A stretch of DNA of 64,000 nucleotides from Phocoena phocoena (taxonomy: Eukaryota > Chordata > Mammalia > Artiodactyla > Phocoenidae): assembly GCF_963924675.1 (NCBI RefSeq), contig NC_089220.1, positions 55,996,639 through 56,060,638 on the forward strand. Direction: 5' to 3'. The notes beneath the pieces are model-generated. The model had not been told where the DNA came from. It was given only the letters and a program-made list of their open reading frames with translations, and made no database searches. The translations under genes and the position numbers were made by a program. Positions 36,522 to 48,949 of this stretch are shown here, in pieces; positions within the stretch are counted from its first letter, which is position 1; each line of letters opens with the position of its first letter.

Positions 36522-36805
36522 TAAACATAGAGGCCGGACTTCCCTGGTGGCACAGTGTTTAAGAATCCACCTGCCAACGCAGGGGACACGGGTTCGAGCC
36601 CTGGTCTGGTAAGATCCCACATGCTGCGAAGCAGCTAAGCCCGTGCGCTAAGCCCGCGCACCACAACAAAGAGTAGCCCGCACTCGCCACAACTAGAGAA
36701 AGCCCACGTGCAGCAATGAAGACCCAATGCAGCCAAAAATAAAATTAATTAATTTTTTTTAAAAAGAGGTGACATTTTAAAAAATAAAATAAGTAAACAT
36801 AGAGG
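36522..36805 (+). mobile_element. CHR-type SINE with 12-bp target duplication
   Basis: The body begins at 36,534 with cggacttccctggtggcaca and keeps a shortened set of the 'ccacaac...gcccgca' internal repeats, intermediate between the short and long copies here. An A/T-rich tail follows. TAAACATAGAGG occurs at 36,522-36,533 and again at 36,794-36,805, fixing both ends exactly. Confidence 0.94.
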
Positions 36806-37074
36806 TCTTATGGCTGAACATAGATGGCTAAACCATTATCAATACAAAATGCACAATAAGTAATGGTATGAGATTGATTATTTTCTTTTCCAACTACCGT
36901 AGAACAGCACAGTCATTCAAAATGATTTTTTAGCACCCACATAATAGTAGGTCAAGCTCTGTCAAAATTGTTTCAAGATTGTCCCTTTCATTTCCCCTCT
37001 TTTTTCTCCTCCATAGATACTGATCATGTTATTGAAATTATTGTTTGCTCTCCAGTTGTGTCCTCATCACTCAA

Positions 37075-37485
37075 TATTTCCTATATACCACTGTCAAAAT
37101 GAACACTGATGTTAAGGTGTTTGTCCCATACTCAAAAACTTTTAGGGCTCCTTATTGACTATAGTATATAATTCAAATCCTCAAGTATTCATGACCTTCT
37201 CAGTATGACTCCAGCCTACATTTCCATTCTTATAATATTAGCTTTACTCCCTCCATGTCCAGCCACCATAATGTTTATTTGAACCACACAAGAACTGTGT
37301 CATATTATTGGAAATTGCTTTGCACTAATAAAATTTCTAACCTTGTTATTATTTTACCCAAGATGCTCTTGTCTCTCTGCTTTACCAGTAATAATTCTCA
37401 TATTCAATCAATTGCCACCTCTTCGTTAACTTTCCAAGGCCTCTCCTTCCTCTCTAAAAATCAGTTTAAAGGATGTTCCTGGTAG
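37075..37485 (+). mobile_element. L2 3' region, sense
   Basis: 'gactatagtatataattcaa', 'atgactccagcctacatttcc' and 'ccaaggcctctccttcctct' follow the L2 order in which the coding end precedes the 3' UTR. No frame survives. Confidence 0.7.
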
Positions 37486-39364
37486 TCTGTATATTTAAGA
37501 GGTGTACATAGTTGAAAGGAGAGCAAAAAGTAAGATTCCATTTTTAGATTATGTTGAAAGATAAAATAAAATTTCTGAATTATTTTAAATAATACAATAG
37601 ATTACTGAGACAAAGATTAATTTTGTGTATAAATTCAATATGTAGAAAGATATAGAGTGAAGAAATTCTAACAAAAATAAAGACTGTGACCAGACCCTGA
37701 ATGGTAGGATAAAATAATGGCTTGAATTTATTATATAACAAGAGAGGGCTTTATCATAACTTCCAATATTGTATTACAAAAAATAAGTTAAACATTGAAA
37801 ATTTAAAGATAAAATTATTTCAGGAGTATATTTATAATGAAAAATACTCTGTATAATATAAGCCTCTCTGAATGGGAGCAATAAGTCTTTATGCTTGAAA
37901 GAATCCTTACTACATTAAAAGCTGAGAGATTAAGGGAATATAAATATTTTACTTGTTTTTAACAATCATTTCAGATCCTGTGCTCCTAGGACATTGTTTG
38001 TCATAATATGGGAGGTGGCATGAAATATAAAAGAATTTGGCTATAAGAAAAACAAAATTTGGTATAATTTCCAGTTTAGCAGCTTTTTTACTTGGTAACT
38101 ACCTGCCTGTTGTTTTTTGTTTGTTTGTTTTGTTTTTTTTTCAAGTACCACATTTCACACCGAGTAGTCCTGTAACACTGCAAAATTTCAAGTAGCTTTA
38201 CTTTTACAACTCTTTATTTCAGAGTCCTTTTTGGCTGTCTTAACAGTCCTTACAAGCTTTGTAATGCTTTTAAAGAAAACAAAAACAACAACTTTGGAAT
38301 CACTTTAAGGAAATTGCTTATTCTTAAAATAATGCAGACCTTTGAATCTGCTCTTTAAATAAAAGAGACAAATATTTTTGATATAATAAAATGCCTACAA
38401 AATTGAATGTAGGTTTATATTGTTGTTAGAAAAAATACACTTATGGGCATTTCATCCAAGATAGTGAAAGGAAAGTTCATGGAAAAGTTTTCCAAAATAG
38501 AAATTAACAGCTTGCATTGCTCACAGGCACTCGATGACACTTCCTAGAGTATTGCTTTGTAGTCTTTGTCAAAATGTTTGGATACTGGTGAAAATAGTTC
38601 AGTTGTTTGTGGGAAAACTTCTTTTGTTTCCATTGAACAAGTTTACACCAGTGAAATAGGTGAAGATAATTGTAATGTAACATAAGAATATTGCTTTCTT
38701 ACTCTAATTTATTGATCCAAGGTAATTACATGATGCAGATTCTTAGCTTAAAATATATAAAGTGGCGAAGGTGAATAGAAATGCTAAGATTTCAAAAGTC
38801 ATTCCCTCTATTTATTTCACATACCTAATGTTGTATAAAGGCGTATCCTTGATTTACAACTAATTTCAGGCACAAGCACCAGTGTATCATAGTTTGAACT
38901 AGTAAGAAGAAAACATACATGTCATTAAATTGGTATGTAGAAATGAGATGTTAGAAAAAATATGACCTGTTTTAATACTACATTGATATTTAATTCCTCA
39001 GTAAGTAATTAAATGTAGAAATGTCATGCATAGTTTATTTTCAACATAGATATTTCTATGTAATTTCATCCCACTATTGAAAACTGTAAATATTTATTTC
39101 TACTAGGAAAATAATGGTGTTTATTATTTCCATAGGAAAAGCCATATGCTGAATGATATCCAGGGAGCAAAGAAATAAAGACAGTGCTTTCACAATAGTT
39201 TAGGCCTGTATTCTCCTTTCTGAAATGACATGATTACACCCTACCTTCTTTAGTTTCAAAATCCTTGGTACATTGCTCAAAACTTTCAATGGTAGACCAC
39301 AATTTTATTTTCCATCCTCATGACTTGTAATCACAACATACAACATGTATTCAAACAGTGTTTG
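37486..39364. other. AT-rich single-copy DNA
   Basis: A T-rich low-complexity tract lies at 38,110-38,145. No other feature was recognised. Confidence 0.5.
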
Positions 39365-39790
39365 AATCAAATTAATTTATCTAAACCAATATGTGTTGAG
39401 CATCTACTGTGTACAGCATACCTGGGAGTACAAAGTAAACAAGACATCTTTATATATACAGAGACATATCTAATAGACATCTACTCCAACTCCAAATGAT
39501 TATTATAAAATTATATGTGTTATAATGAAAATATATTTTAAAACCCAGTAGGAGTATAAAAAAACAGTACCCTAAATTAAATGTTGAAATTTATGCAATA
39601 CTTTACAAAAGAGATAGGATTTAAATTGAGACTTGAAGTAGAAGTGGAAATTTCTGAGGCATAGGGACAGCTAGTGTATTGAGGAGGGATTCCCATGAAG
39701 CACAGATGCTTATACAATGACTTGATAATATCAAAAAGTCCCATATTCTCAAATTGCTGGAGTATGCACTGCACTTGAGGGGCACATTGT
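39365..39790 (-). mobile_element. L2 3' end, antisense
   Basis: 'gttgagcatctactgtgtac' is the complement of the L2 terminal region. Further right, 'aggatttaaattgagacttga' and 'cagatgcttatacaatgac' follow the L2 order. Diverged. Confidence 0.65.
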
Positions 39791-39867
39791 AAGGATTAGT
39801 CTGGATAGGAAGATTAGAACAAATACATCTACTATTTATTCAATAAACTTTATATTCATGAACACTA

Positions 39868-40245
39868 ATATAATTGACTTCTACTCTTCTCTGGCCAAAC
39901 TTTCTTAAAACATGCAAAGCTAATTCCTATCTCAAGAACTTTGCATTTGTAATCTGCATCTGAACTGTTCTTACACCAGATTATCACGTCTGGCTCTTTG
40001 TCAGTATTCATGTCTCTTACACGACATATCTTCTCTAGCTTCCCACTGGCAATCATTTTAAATTACACTAATTTTTTACATTTTCTTAAGAATCTCTTCA
40101 ACAACAGATATTATTCAGTGATTTGTGTATGTGTTTATGTCCTCTTCTCTCTAAAATATATGCTTAGTGTCAGCAGATGACTAGTTCACCTCCTTGTCTC
40201 CAGTACTTGTCATGTATACTAGGAAGGCAAAAGTTTCCATTGAAG
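39868..40245 (+). mobile_element. L2 3' region, sense
   Basis: 'caagaactttgcatttgtaa' and 'ctctggccaaac' resemble the L2 'cctttgcacttgctg' block, followed by 'ctcttcaacaacag' and 'cacctccttgtctccagta'. It faces away from the adjoining antisense L2, so these are two separate insertions. Confidence 0.55.
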
Positions 40246-42148
40246 ACATCTTGAACAAAATAAAACCAATATTTTCAGTTGAATTTTTAAGAGAATAAAT
40301 GTTAAAATTTACTTTTTAATAATAAATTTTTATTATAAGAATAAATTAAATGAGAATAAATTTAAAAATTAAACACGTCATTTTTGATCATTCAGTAAGT
40401 CTTTATTTTTAATCCATAAACAGCATAAAAGGACTTCAGCTAGTGTTTACTAAAATGAACAATGTAATACATAATCATTAAAATATAATAAAATAAAAAT
40501 ATGGATTAATTAATAGAAGATTTTTGAGATACTTTAAAACATTTTAACTAATTTTCAGGGCAAAATTAAAACACAGCTCTAACAAGCTTTTAATTTTCCA
40601 ATATGTGTTAACATTTTTATTTTATTATATATGAGTAATCATGTCTGATACTATTTTACACATAAAGAGTTATCAGGAAATTGAAATTCAGAACAAAAAT
40701 ATGTTTTCTTCCTTATGCTGATTTAAATAATAAAATCACAGGAAAACATTTATTCCATGTATGTTCTTTCTTCCATCTATTAACATTTGCGTTGATTAGG
40801 AAGATTTTACATTTTTTACTTTTAAGTAAGATTTGTGTATATTAAATATCCATGGTAACAGTCTCAAAAATTATGGTAAGAATTCCTGTAGTTGAAAAAT
40901 AAAAAAAGAACTCCTGTAGAAATCAATGATCTTTTTTACAATCTACAGAAAGAATAAGAGGCCACATTTTCCTTGAGTGTTAAACTTAGCTGAAGAAATA
41001 AATACAACATCATTATATCAAAACGTCATATAAAATTGTGAGAATAAATTTTAACATATGTGTTGAAATATCAGACAAAGAAGATTTATACATTTAAACA
41101 TCTATTAGATTAATTCACACAGAAATAATATAAACACTACAAATTCAAAACAGAAAGGAACTACATGAATATGATGGTGGTGATAAATGAGTCCTATATA
41201 CTCAGCATCGTTCTGAAAACTGCTTTTTTACAATAGGCATTTTTACAACACTTCTTTTCTATCTGGGTACAATGGGGGATTTGAGTAATTCAAAAAATCA
41301 GACTTCCAAATGCTTCTACTGATAAACCCAATACAGTCCAGCTGATTCTGTATGGTTATAAGAGGGAAATTTGTAACATAATGATGAGTTTTATTAGCAT
41401 ACATCTCTCTGTTTTATCCACCACATACTAAATGATCTAATATGATAGGCAATTATTACAAATAAATCTGCTTTTCCTTTTGTATATCTCACCACAGGGC
41501 TTTGAATTTACAATATCTAGGCTCTGGGCAGGATCATGAAGTTATCTTATTCATTCCTTTGCCTTAGATGAATGTTCACTTAGATCGTTTCCATGAAAAA
41601 GCGAAAGGTACGTTATCACATATCTACTCATTGCTTTACCCCTTATTAGCCCCTATCTCAGTTCATTCTTTTTGCTTTATAAACAAAATCCATTACCCAC
41701 CAATTTCTGATGTTTCTTCTATTTTTCCCATTTAATAAATTCTGTTTTACCCTTTTTTATGTGAAAACATTGATAAAAGCAATAAACCCCACACTGTTTC
41801 TCTTCTTTTAACTCAAGTTGTCACTGCCATCTTTCATTCAAATAATAACTATAGTCATTATGATTCAGCAACACTGTCCCATTGTGCTAGTTATAAAAAC
41901 ATTGACAAAGGAAATCATAGATTATTAGATTCACAGTTAGTGTTTAGATAGGTAGAATAGTTATATCATTTTTCCCCAAATTGATTGATTGATTAGGCAC
42001 TTTGTAGTTGAATTAGAGCCTAGTCACATTATTTCTCTATAAATGTCATTTTGTTTAGAGAATTATTTTTAAAAGGCTTTTTTTATAATTAAAAATAGAC
42101 AAAACAACAAAGCAAGCCCTATTCTTCTTACAAGTCCTGGAATAAAAT
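40246..42148. other. Very AT-rich sequence without recognised features
   Basis: The stretch 40,260-40,640 is close to pure AT, with repeated 'aataaatt' motifs. No gene or element was recognised up to the SINE. Confidence 0.5.
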
Positions 42149-42373
42149 AGTGTTTAGTAGGGGCTTCCCTGGTGGTGCAGTGGTTGAGAGTCCGCCTGCC
42201 GATGCATGGGACACGGGTTCGTGCCCTGGCCCAGGAAGATCCCACATGCCGCGGAGCGGCTGGGACCATGAGCTATGGCCGCTGAGCCTGCGCGTCCAGA
42301 GTCTGTGCTCCGGCAACGCGAGAGGCCACAGCAGTGAGAGGCCCGCGCACCGCAAAAAAAAAAAAGTGTTTAG
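42149..42373 (+). mobile_element. CHR-type SINE, sense
   Basis: The head ggggcttccctggtggtgca starts at about 42,160, the B-box block gggttcgtgccc is present, and an A-tail of about 12 ends the element. AGTGTTTAG lies at 42,149-42,157 and 42,365-42,373. It is a short-type copy like those at 22.5 and 23.1 kb. The overlapping frames on both strands are not genes. Confidence 0.94.
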
Positions 42374-42534
42374 CATATAATTACAAATCAATTAAATGAT
42401 TTTTTTGTTATAATTTGTATGTATTTTTTCAGTATTTACTGTGATTATTAATAGTTTAATCAGAAAATTAAAATTATTAAATTAATAAGAATTATTGCCT
42501 TTTAAAATGTTTTCAAAGTTCCATTATCAGGTGA

Positions 42535-42695
42535 TTTTCTGTGCTCTTTTCGTAAGTCATATTATGCAATAACCCTGTGAGGTAGGTGTTCTTATATTAT
42601 TTTGCAGATGAGGAAACTGAGGAAAAAGAATTAAAGAATTTGCCACAAATCTCCCAATGTACAGGTGACAAAAGCTTGACTCAAACCCAAGTAAA
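42535..42695 (-). mobile_element. MIR SINE, antisense
   Basis: 'ataaccctgtgaggtaggtg', 'ttgcagatgaggaaactgag' and 'gacaaaagcttgactcaaac' match the complement of MIR. Confidence 0.85.
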
Positions 42696-42950
42696 CTGTG
42701 TACAGAATCTAAACATAAAAACTGGGCAGCAGTAGGGGTCACTGGTCAGTTGTAATTTTTAAGCACAATTTTTCTCAAATACTCAAAAAAAATTGTTTGG
42801 CATTTTTAAGAAAGTGATGACTGTTGTCCTGTGCCATTCTTTCTATAAAAATATGCTTGATCATTAAAGAATTGAGAACATAAACTGGAAGTATAGGCAA
42901 TTATTGATGAAAAATATGGCAATTACAAATTATAATTTTGAGTTAATTGT

Positions 42951-43065
42951 CTTTGGTAGTTTTCTTTTTTTTTTTCACAGCCGTGTGGTCAAGTAAGGCA
43001 CCTAGGAGACCCCTCCCCACAAAGCGCCACTGGCTACCCTCCAGCCAAACCTTTGGTTGTTTTCT
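42951..43065 (-). mobile_element. Retroposed 75-bp RNA fragment with A11 tail
   Basis: CTTTGGTAGTTTTCT (42,951-42,965) and CTTTGGTTGTTTTCT (43,051-43,065) form a 15-bp target duplication with one mismatch. Between them are 11 Ts (complement of an A-tail) and a 75-bp body (42,976-43,050) that is markedly more GC-rich than its surroundings. This is the structure of an L1-mediated retroposition. I do not recognise the source RNA; a 5'-truncated mRNA or a tailed small RNA are both possible. Confidence 0.75.
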
Positions 43066-43649
43066 AGTTGAGACAATTATCCATGTTTCTAATGCAGAAC
43101 TTAATGTGTATATGTATCACATAATATAAGAGGATTTTCATCAAATTTTCTTTGATTCTAAATAAAACATAGTAGCCTTGAAGAATCGTGTTTGGTCAAA
43201 ATTGATTTGAGTACATCTCTGAAATGATCAAGCCAGTTTTGTTTCTGGGAAAATATTAGCTAATTTAGTTATGTGATGGAAAGTGTTGATGGAGTAAAAA
43301 GAGAAAACTAAGACATTAAATATTTTATATTTTCCTAAAGGTAAGAAAGAAATTTAGTCTGGGAAAGAATGGTTAAGACAGACTGCAGACAAGTTACATT
43401 TTAATTTTTTCGATGTTTAAAGGATAGAAAATCAACTTAAAATTATTAGAAACTATGTTAAGCAGTAGGAAGGACACAGATATTTGCACCTTTAAAATGA
43501 TCTCTATAAGTAGCTTGAGATACCTAAAAATCAAATATAGAATAGATATGGAGTTCTTGATTAGATTTTTGTCTTAATGTTTTCTAATGGAAACATAGTT
43601 TTTCCCTCCCTCTGGCATGTGTTTTGTCTTGATGAACTAATCTTTTTTC
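43066..43649. other. AT-rich sequence, nothing recognised
   Basis: No gene or repeat could be named. Confidence 0.5.
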
Positions 43650-43785
43650 AACAAATACTAGTTGAGTTCCCATAAGATTTTAGGTATAATATTAGGCACT
43701 ATGATAGTATACATAATTTTTGCTCTCATGGAGCTCACAAACTGGTTGAGAAGTTATAAAACAGGTAATGACTGACTGCAATAGA
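43650..43785 (-). mobile_element. L2 3' end, antisense
   Basis: 'caacaaatactagttgagtt', 'aatattaggcactatgatag' and 'tgctctcatggagctcacaa' are the complement of the L2 terminal blocks. Confidence 0.7.
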
Positions 43786-43984
43786 AGTATAAAACATACA
43801 TACATACATAGGTCAGTCTAGAAATATCAAATAAACTTCTTTAGAAGCCATATCTGGCTAAGTTTATAAGTATCTACGGTAGTTAGCCAAGTAAAGATGG
43901 AGACTAAGGATAAGTATGCTCCAAAAGGGGAAAAAAAGAACTAACCCTCTTTGAGGGACAAGGCACTGATAGTGACTACAAGTA

Positions 43985-44670
43985 ATTTTTATTCCCAGCT
44001 CTATTGAAGTATAATTGACATAAAATTGTTTAAACTTTCAGTGTTCAAGGTAATCATTTGCTACGCATACACATTGTACAATGATCACCACAATCATGTT
44101 AACACATCTATTACCTCCCATAGTTAATTGTGTCTGTGGCGAGAATTCTTAAGATCTACTTTCTCAGAAAATTTGCAAGTATAAAATACAGTATTAGTAA
44201 CTATAGTTACTATCTGTTTATTACATGCTCAGAACTTATTCATCTTATAACTGAAAGTTTGTACCTTTTGGACATCTCCTCATTTCCCACGCTCCCCAGG
44301 TCTTGGCAACTACCACTCTATTTCTGTAAGTTCAACAGTTTTTTTCTTAGATTCCATGTATAAGTGATACTCCACAGTATTTGTCTGTCTTTATCAGGCT
44401 ATTTCACTTACATAATGCCCTCCAGGTCCATCCATGTTGTTGCAAATAACAGGATTTTTTCTTTCTCACGGCTGAATAAGATTCCTGTATATAGATATAG
44501 ATATGTTGATCTATATACATATATATATGTAGAAATATTTATTTATTTATTTAATTATTTGTTCATCCAGTGAAGAACATGTAGGTTGTTTCTATATCTT
44601 TGCTATTGTGAATAGTGCTGCAATGAAAGTAAAAGTGCAGATACCTCTTTGGGATACTGATTTTGTTTCC
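43985..44670 (-). mobile_element. Older L1 3' part, antisense; host of the younger L1 (left half)
   Basis: It starts 'agctctattgaagtataatt' and continues through 'ttacctcccatagttaattg', 'caggtccatccatgttgttgc' and 'gggatactgattttgtttcc', a primate/ungulate-type L1MA-like 3' end. It stops exactly at the poly-T of the younger L1. The related fragment resumes at 51,905. Confidence 0.85.
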
Positions 44671-44756
44671 TTTTTTTTAATTTAAAAACTTTATTGGAGT
44701 ATAATTGCTTTACAATGGTGTGTTAGTTTCTGCTTTATAACAAAGTGAATCAGCTA

Positions 44757-44806
<50 letters not shown>
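44757..44806. repeat. (TA)n microsatellite inside the L1 3' UTR
   Basis: About 24 uninterrupted TA units. The same position of the L1 3' UTR holds a shorter AT-rich run in the copy at 25.98 kb, so it grew within the element. Confidence 0.95.
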
Positions 44807-44811
<5 letters not shown>

Positions 44812-45089
44812 CTCCCCATATCTACTCCTTCTTGCATATCCCTCCCACCCACCCTACCCCAACCCTCTAGGTGGTCACAGAGCACTGAGCTGATCTCCCT
44901 GTGCTATGCAGCTGCTTCCCACTAGCTATCTATTTTACATTTGGTACTGTATATAAGTACATGCCACTCTCTCACTTGGTCCAAGCATAGCCTTCCCCCT
45001 CCCCATGTCCTCAAGTCTACTCTCTACGTCTGCGTCTTTATTCCTGTCCTGCCCCTAGGTTCTTCAGAACCTTTTTCTTCTTTTTTTTT

Positions 45090-48000
45090 TTTTTTTAAGA
45101 TTCCATATATATGTGTTAGCATATGATATTTGTTTTCCTCTTTCTGACTTACTTCACTCTGTGTGACAAACTCTAGGTCCATCCACCTCACTACAAATAA
45201 CTCAATTTCCTATCTCTTTATGGCTGAGACATATTCCATTGTATATATGTGCCACATCTTCTATATATGTGTCCATCTGTCAGTGGACACTTAGGTTGCT
45301 TCCATGTCCTGCCTATTGTAAATAGAGCTGCAATGAACATTGTAGTACATGACTCTTTTTGAATTATGGTTTTCTCAGGGTATATGTGCAGTAGTGGGAT
45401 TGCTGCATCATATGTTTGCTCTATTTTTAGGTTTTAAGGAAGCTCCATACTGTTCTCCATGATGGCTGTATCAATTTACATTCTCACCAACAGTGCAAGA
45501 GGGTTCCCTTTTCTCCACACCCTTTCCAGAATTTATTGTTTGTAGATTTTTTGGTGATGGCCATTCTGACTGGTGTGAGGTTGTACCTCGCTATAGTTTT
45601 GACTTGCATTTCTCTAATGATTAGTGATGTTGAGCATCCTTTCATGTGTTTGTTGACAATCTGTATATCTTCTTTGGAGAAATATCTATTTAGGTCTTCT
45701 GCCCATTTTTGGATTGGGTTGTTTGTTTTTTTGATATTGAGCTGCATGAGCTGCTTGTATATTTTGGAGATTAATCCTTTGTCAGTTGCTTCATTTGCAA
45801 ACATTTTCTCCCATTCTGAGGGTTTTCTTTTCATCTTCTTTATGGTTTCCTTTGCTGTTCAAAAGGTTTTAAGTTTCATTAGGTCCCGTTTGTTTATTTT
45901 TGTTTTTATTTCCATTACTCTAGGAGCTGGGTCAAAAGGAATCTTGCTGTGATATATGTCATAGAGTGTTCTGCCTGTTTTCCTCTAAGTGTTTTACAGT
46001 GTCTGGCCTTACATTTAGGTCTTTAACCCATTTGGAGTTTATTTTTGTATATGATGTTAGGGAGTGTTCTAATTTCATTCATTTACATGTAGCTGTCCAG
46101 TTTTCCCAGCACCACTTATTGAAGAGGCTGTCTTTTCTCCATTGTATATTCTTGCCTCCTTTATCAAAAATAAGCTGCCCATTTGTGTATGGGTTTATCT
46201 CTGGGCTTTCTGTCCTGTTCCATTGATATATATTTCTGTTTCTGTGCCAGTACCATACTGCCTTGATTACTGTAGCTTTGTAGTATAGTCTGAAGTCAGG
46301 GAGCCTGATTCCTCCGGCTCCGTTTTTCTTTCTCAAGATTGCTTTGGCTATTTGGGGTCTTATGTGTTTCCATACAAATTGTGAAATTTTTTGTTCTAGT
46401 TCTGTTAAAAATGCCAGTGGTAGATTGATAGGGATTGCATTGAATCTTCAGATTGCTTTGGGTAGTAGAGTCATTTTCAAAAACGTTGATTCTTCCAATC
46501 CAAAGACATGGTATATCTCTCCATTTGTTGTATCATCTTTAATTTCTTTCATCAGTGTCTTATAGTTTTCTGCAAACAGGTCTTTTGTCTCCGTAGGTAG
46601 GTTTATTCCTGGATATTTTATTCTTTTTGTTGCAATGATAAATGGGAGTGTTTTCTTGATTTCACTTTCAGATTTTTCACCATTAGTGTTTAGGAATGCA
46701 AGAGATTTCAGTGCATTAACTTTGTATCTTGCTACTTTACCAATTCATTGATTAGCTCTAGTAGTTTTCTGGTAGCATCTTTAGGATTCTCTATGTATAG
46801 TATCATGTCATCTGCAAACAGTGACAGCTTTACTTCTTCTTTTCCAATTTGGATTTTTAAATTTCTTTTTCTTCTCTGATTGCTGTGGCTAAAACTTCCA
46901 AAACTATGTTGGATAATAGTGGTGAGAGTGGACAACCTTTTCTTGTTCATGGTCTTAGAGGAAATTATTTCAGTTTTCCACCCCTGAGAACGATGTTGGC
47001 TGTTGGTTTGTAATATATGGCCTTTATAATGTTGAGGTAAGTTCCCTCTGTGCCTACTTTCTGGATGGTTTTATCCATAAATGGGTATTGTATTTTGTCA
47101 AAAGCTTTACTGCATCTGTTGAGATGATCATATTTTTTTCCTTTCAGTTTGTTAATACGGTGTATCATATTGATTGATTTGTGTATACTGAAGAATCCTT
47201 GCATTCCTCCAGCAAACCCCACTTGATCATGGTGTATGATCCTTTTAATGTGCTGTTGGTTTCTGTTTGCTACTATTTTGTTGAGGATTTTTGCATCTGT
47301 GTTCATCAGTGATATTGACCTGTAGTTTTCTTTCTTTGTGACATCTTTTTATCTGTTTATGGTATCAGTGTGATGGTGGCGTTTTAGAATGAGTTTGGGA
47401 GTGTTCCTCCCTCTACTATGTTTTGGAAGAGTTTGAGAAGGATTGGTGTTATCTCTTCTTTAAATGTTTGATAGAATTCACCTGTGAAGCCATCTGGTCC
47501 TGGGCTTTTGGTTGTTGGAAGATTTTTAATCACAGTCTCAATGTCAGTGCTTGTGATTGGTCTGTTTATATTTTCTGTATCTTCCTGGTTTAATCCTGGA
47601 AGGTTGTGCTCTACTAAGAATTTGTCCATTTATCCAGGTTTTCTGTTTTATTGGCATACAGTTGCTTGTAGTAATCTCTCATGATCCTTCGTATTTCTGC
47701 AATGTCAGTTGTTACTTCTCCTTTTTCATTTCTAATTCTGTTGATTTGTGTCTTCTCCCTTTTTTTCTTGATGAGTCTGGCTAATGCTCTATCAATTTTG
47801 TTTACCTTCACAAAGAACCAGCTTTTGGTTTTATTGATCTTTGCTATTGTTTCCTTCATTTCTTTTTCATTTATTTCTGATCTGATATTTATTCTTTTGT
47901 TCTGCTAACTTTAGGGTTTTTTTTGTTCTTCTCTCTCCAGTTGCTTTAAGTGTAAGGTTAAGTTGTTTATTTGAGGTATTTCTTGTTTCTTGAGGTAGGA

Positions 48001-48930
48001 TTGTATTGCTATAAACTTCCCTCCTAGAGCTCCTTTTGCTGCATCCCGTAGCTTTTGGGGCATCATGTTTTCATTGTCATTTTTCCTAGGTAATTTTTGA
48101 TTTCCTCTTTGATTTCTTCAGTGACCTCTAGGTTATTAAGTAATGTATTGTTTAGCCTCCATATGTTTGTAGTTTTTACAGATTTTTTCCTGTAATAGAT
48201 ATCTAATGTCATAGCGTTGTGGTCAGAAAAGATACTTGATATGATTTCAATTTTCCTAAATTCACCAAGGATTGATTTGTGACCCAAGCTATGATCTATC
48301 CTGGAGAGTGTTCCATGAACACTTGAGAAGAAAGTGTATTCTCATGTTTTTGGATGGAATGTCCTATAGATATCAATTAAGTCCATCTTGTGTAAAGTAT
48401 CATTTAAAGCTTGTGTTTCCTTATTTATTTTCATTTTGGATGATATGTCTATTGATGAAAGTGGAATGTTAGAGTCCCCTACTATGATTGTGTTACAGTT
48501 ATGGCTGTTAGCATTTGCCTTATGTATTGAGGTGCTCCTATGTTGGGTGCATTAATATTTACAATTATCATATCTTCTTCTTGGATTGATCCCTTGATCA
48601 TTATGTAGTGTCCTTCTTTGTCTCTTGTATTAGTCTTTGTTTTAAAGTCTCTTTTGTCTGATATGAGAATTGCTACTCCAGCTTTCTTTTCATTTCCATT
48701 TGCATGGAATATCTTTTTCCAACTCCTCACTTTCAGTCTGTATGTGTCCCTAGGTCTGAAGTGAGTCTCTTGTAGACAGCATATATATTGGTCTTGTTTT
48801 TGTAACCATTCATCAGTCTATGTCTTTTGGTTGGAGCATTTAATCCATTTATATTTAAGGCAGTTATCATTATATATGTTCCTATTACCATTTCTTTAAT
48901 TGTTTTGGGTTTGTTATTGTAGGTCTTTTC
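45090..48930 (-). pseudogene. L1 ORF2 (endonuclease-reverse transcriptase), broken
   Basis: Intact L1 ORF2 encodes an AP-type endonuclease, a reverse transcriptase and a cysteine-rich C-terminus used for target-primed reverse transcription. Here the endonuclease region is readable at 48,730-48,482 (KKAGVAILISDKRDF, with GHYIMIKGSIQ and APNIGAP). Its C-terminal part is in another frame at 48,287-48,063 (IFSDHNAMTLDI). RT palm blocks appear at 47,629-47,384 ([17 protein letters not shown]) and 47,306-46,965 ([14 protein letters not shown]). The catalytic FADD motif is preserved at 46,807-46,818 ([15 protein letters not shown]). The C-terminal region appears at 46,336-46,079 and 45,834-45,484. 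At least seven frame segments separated by stops or frameshifts show that it is dead. Confidence 0.9.
46807..46818 (-). other. Reverse-transcriptase FADD active-site motif
   Basis: Four codons for F-A-D-D read on the minus strand, within [11 protein letters not shown]. The two aspartates that bind metal are intact even though the enclosing gene is not. Confidence 0.9.
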
Positions 48931-48949
48931 CTTCTCTTGTGTTTCCTCT

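Noticed and set aside
45536..46226. Plus-strand frames of 138 and 86 codons
   Set aside because: They are complementary shadows of L1 ORF2, which is read on the minus strand with matching L1 motifs.
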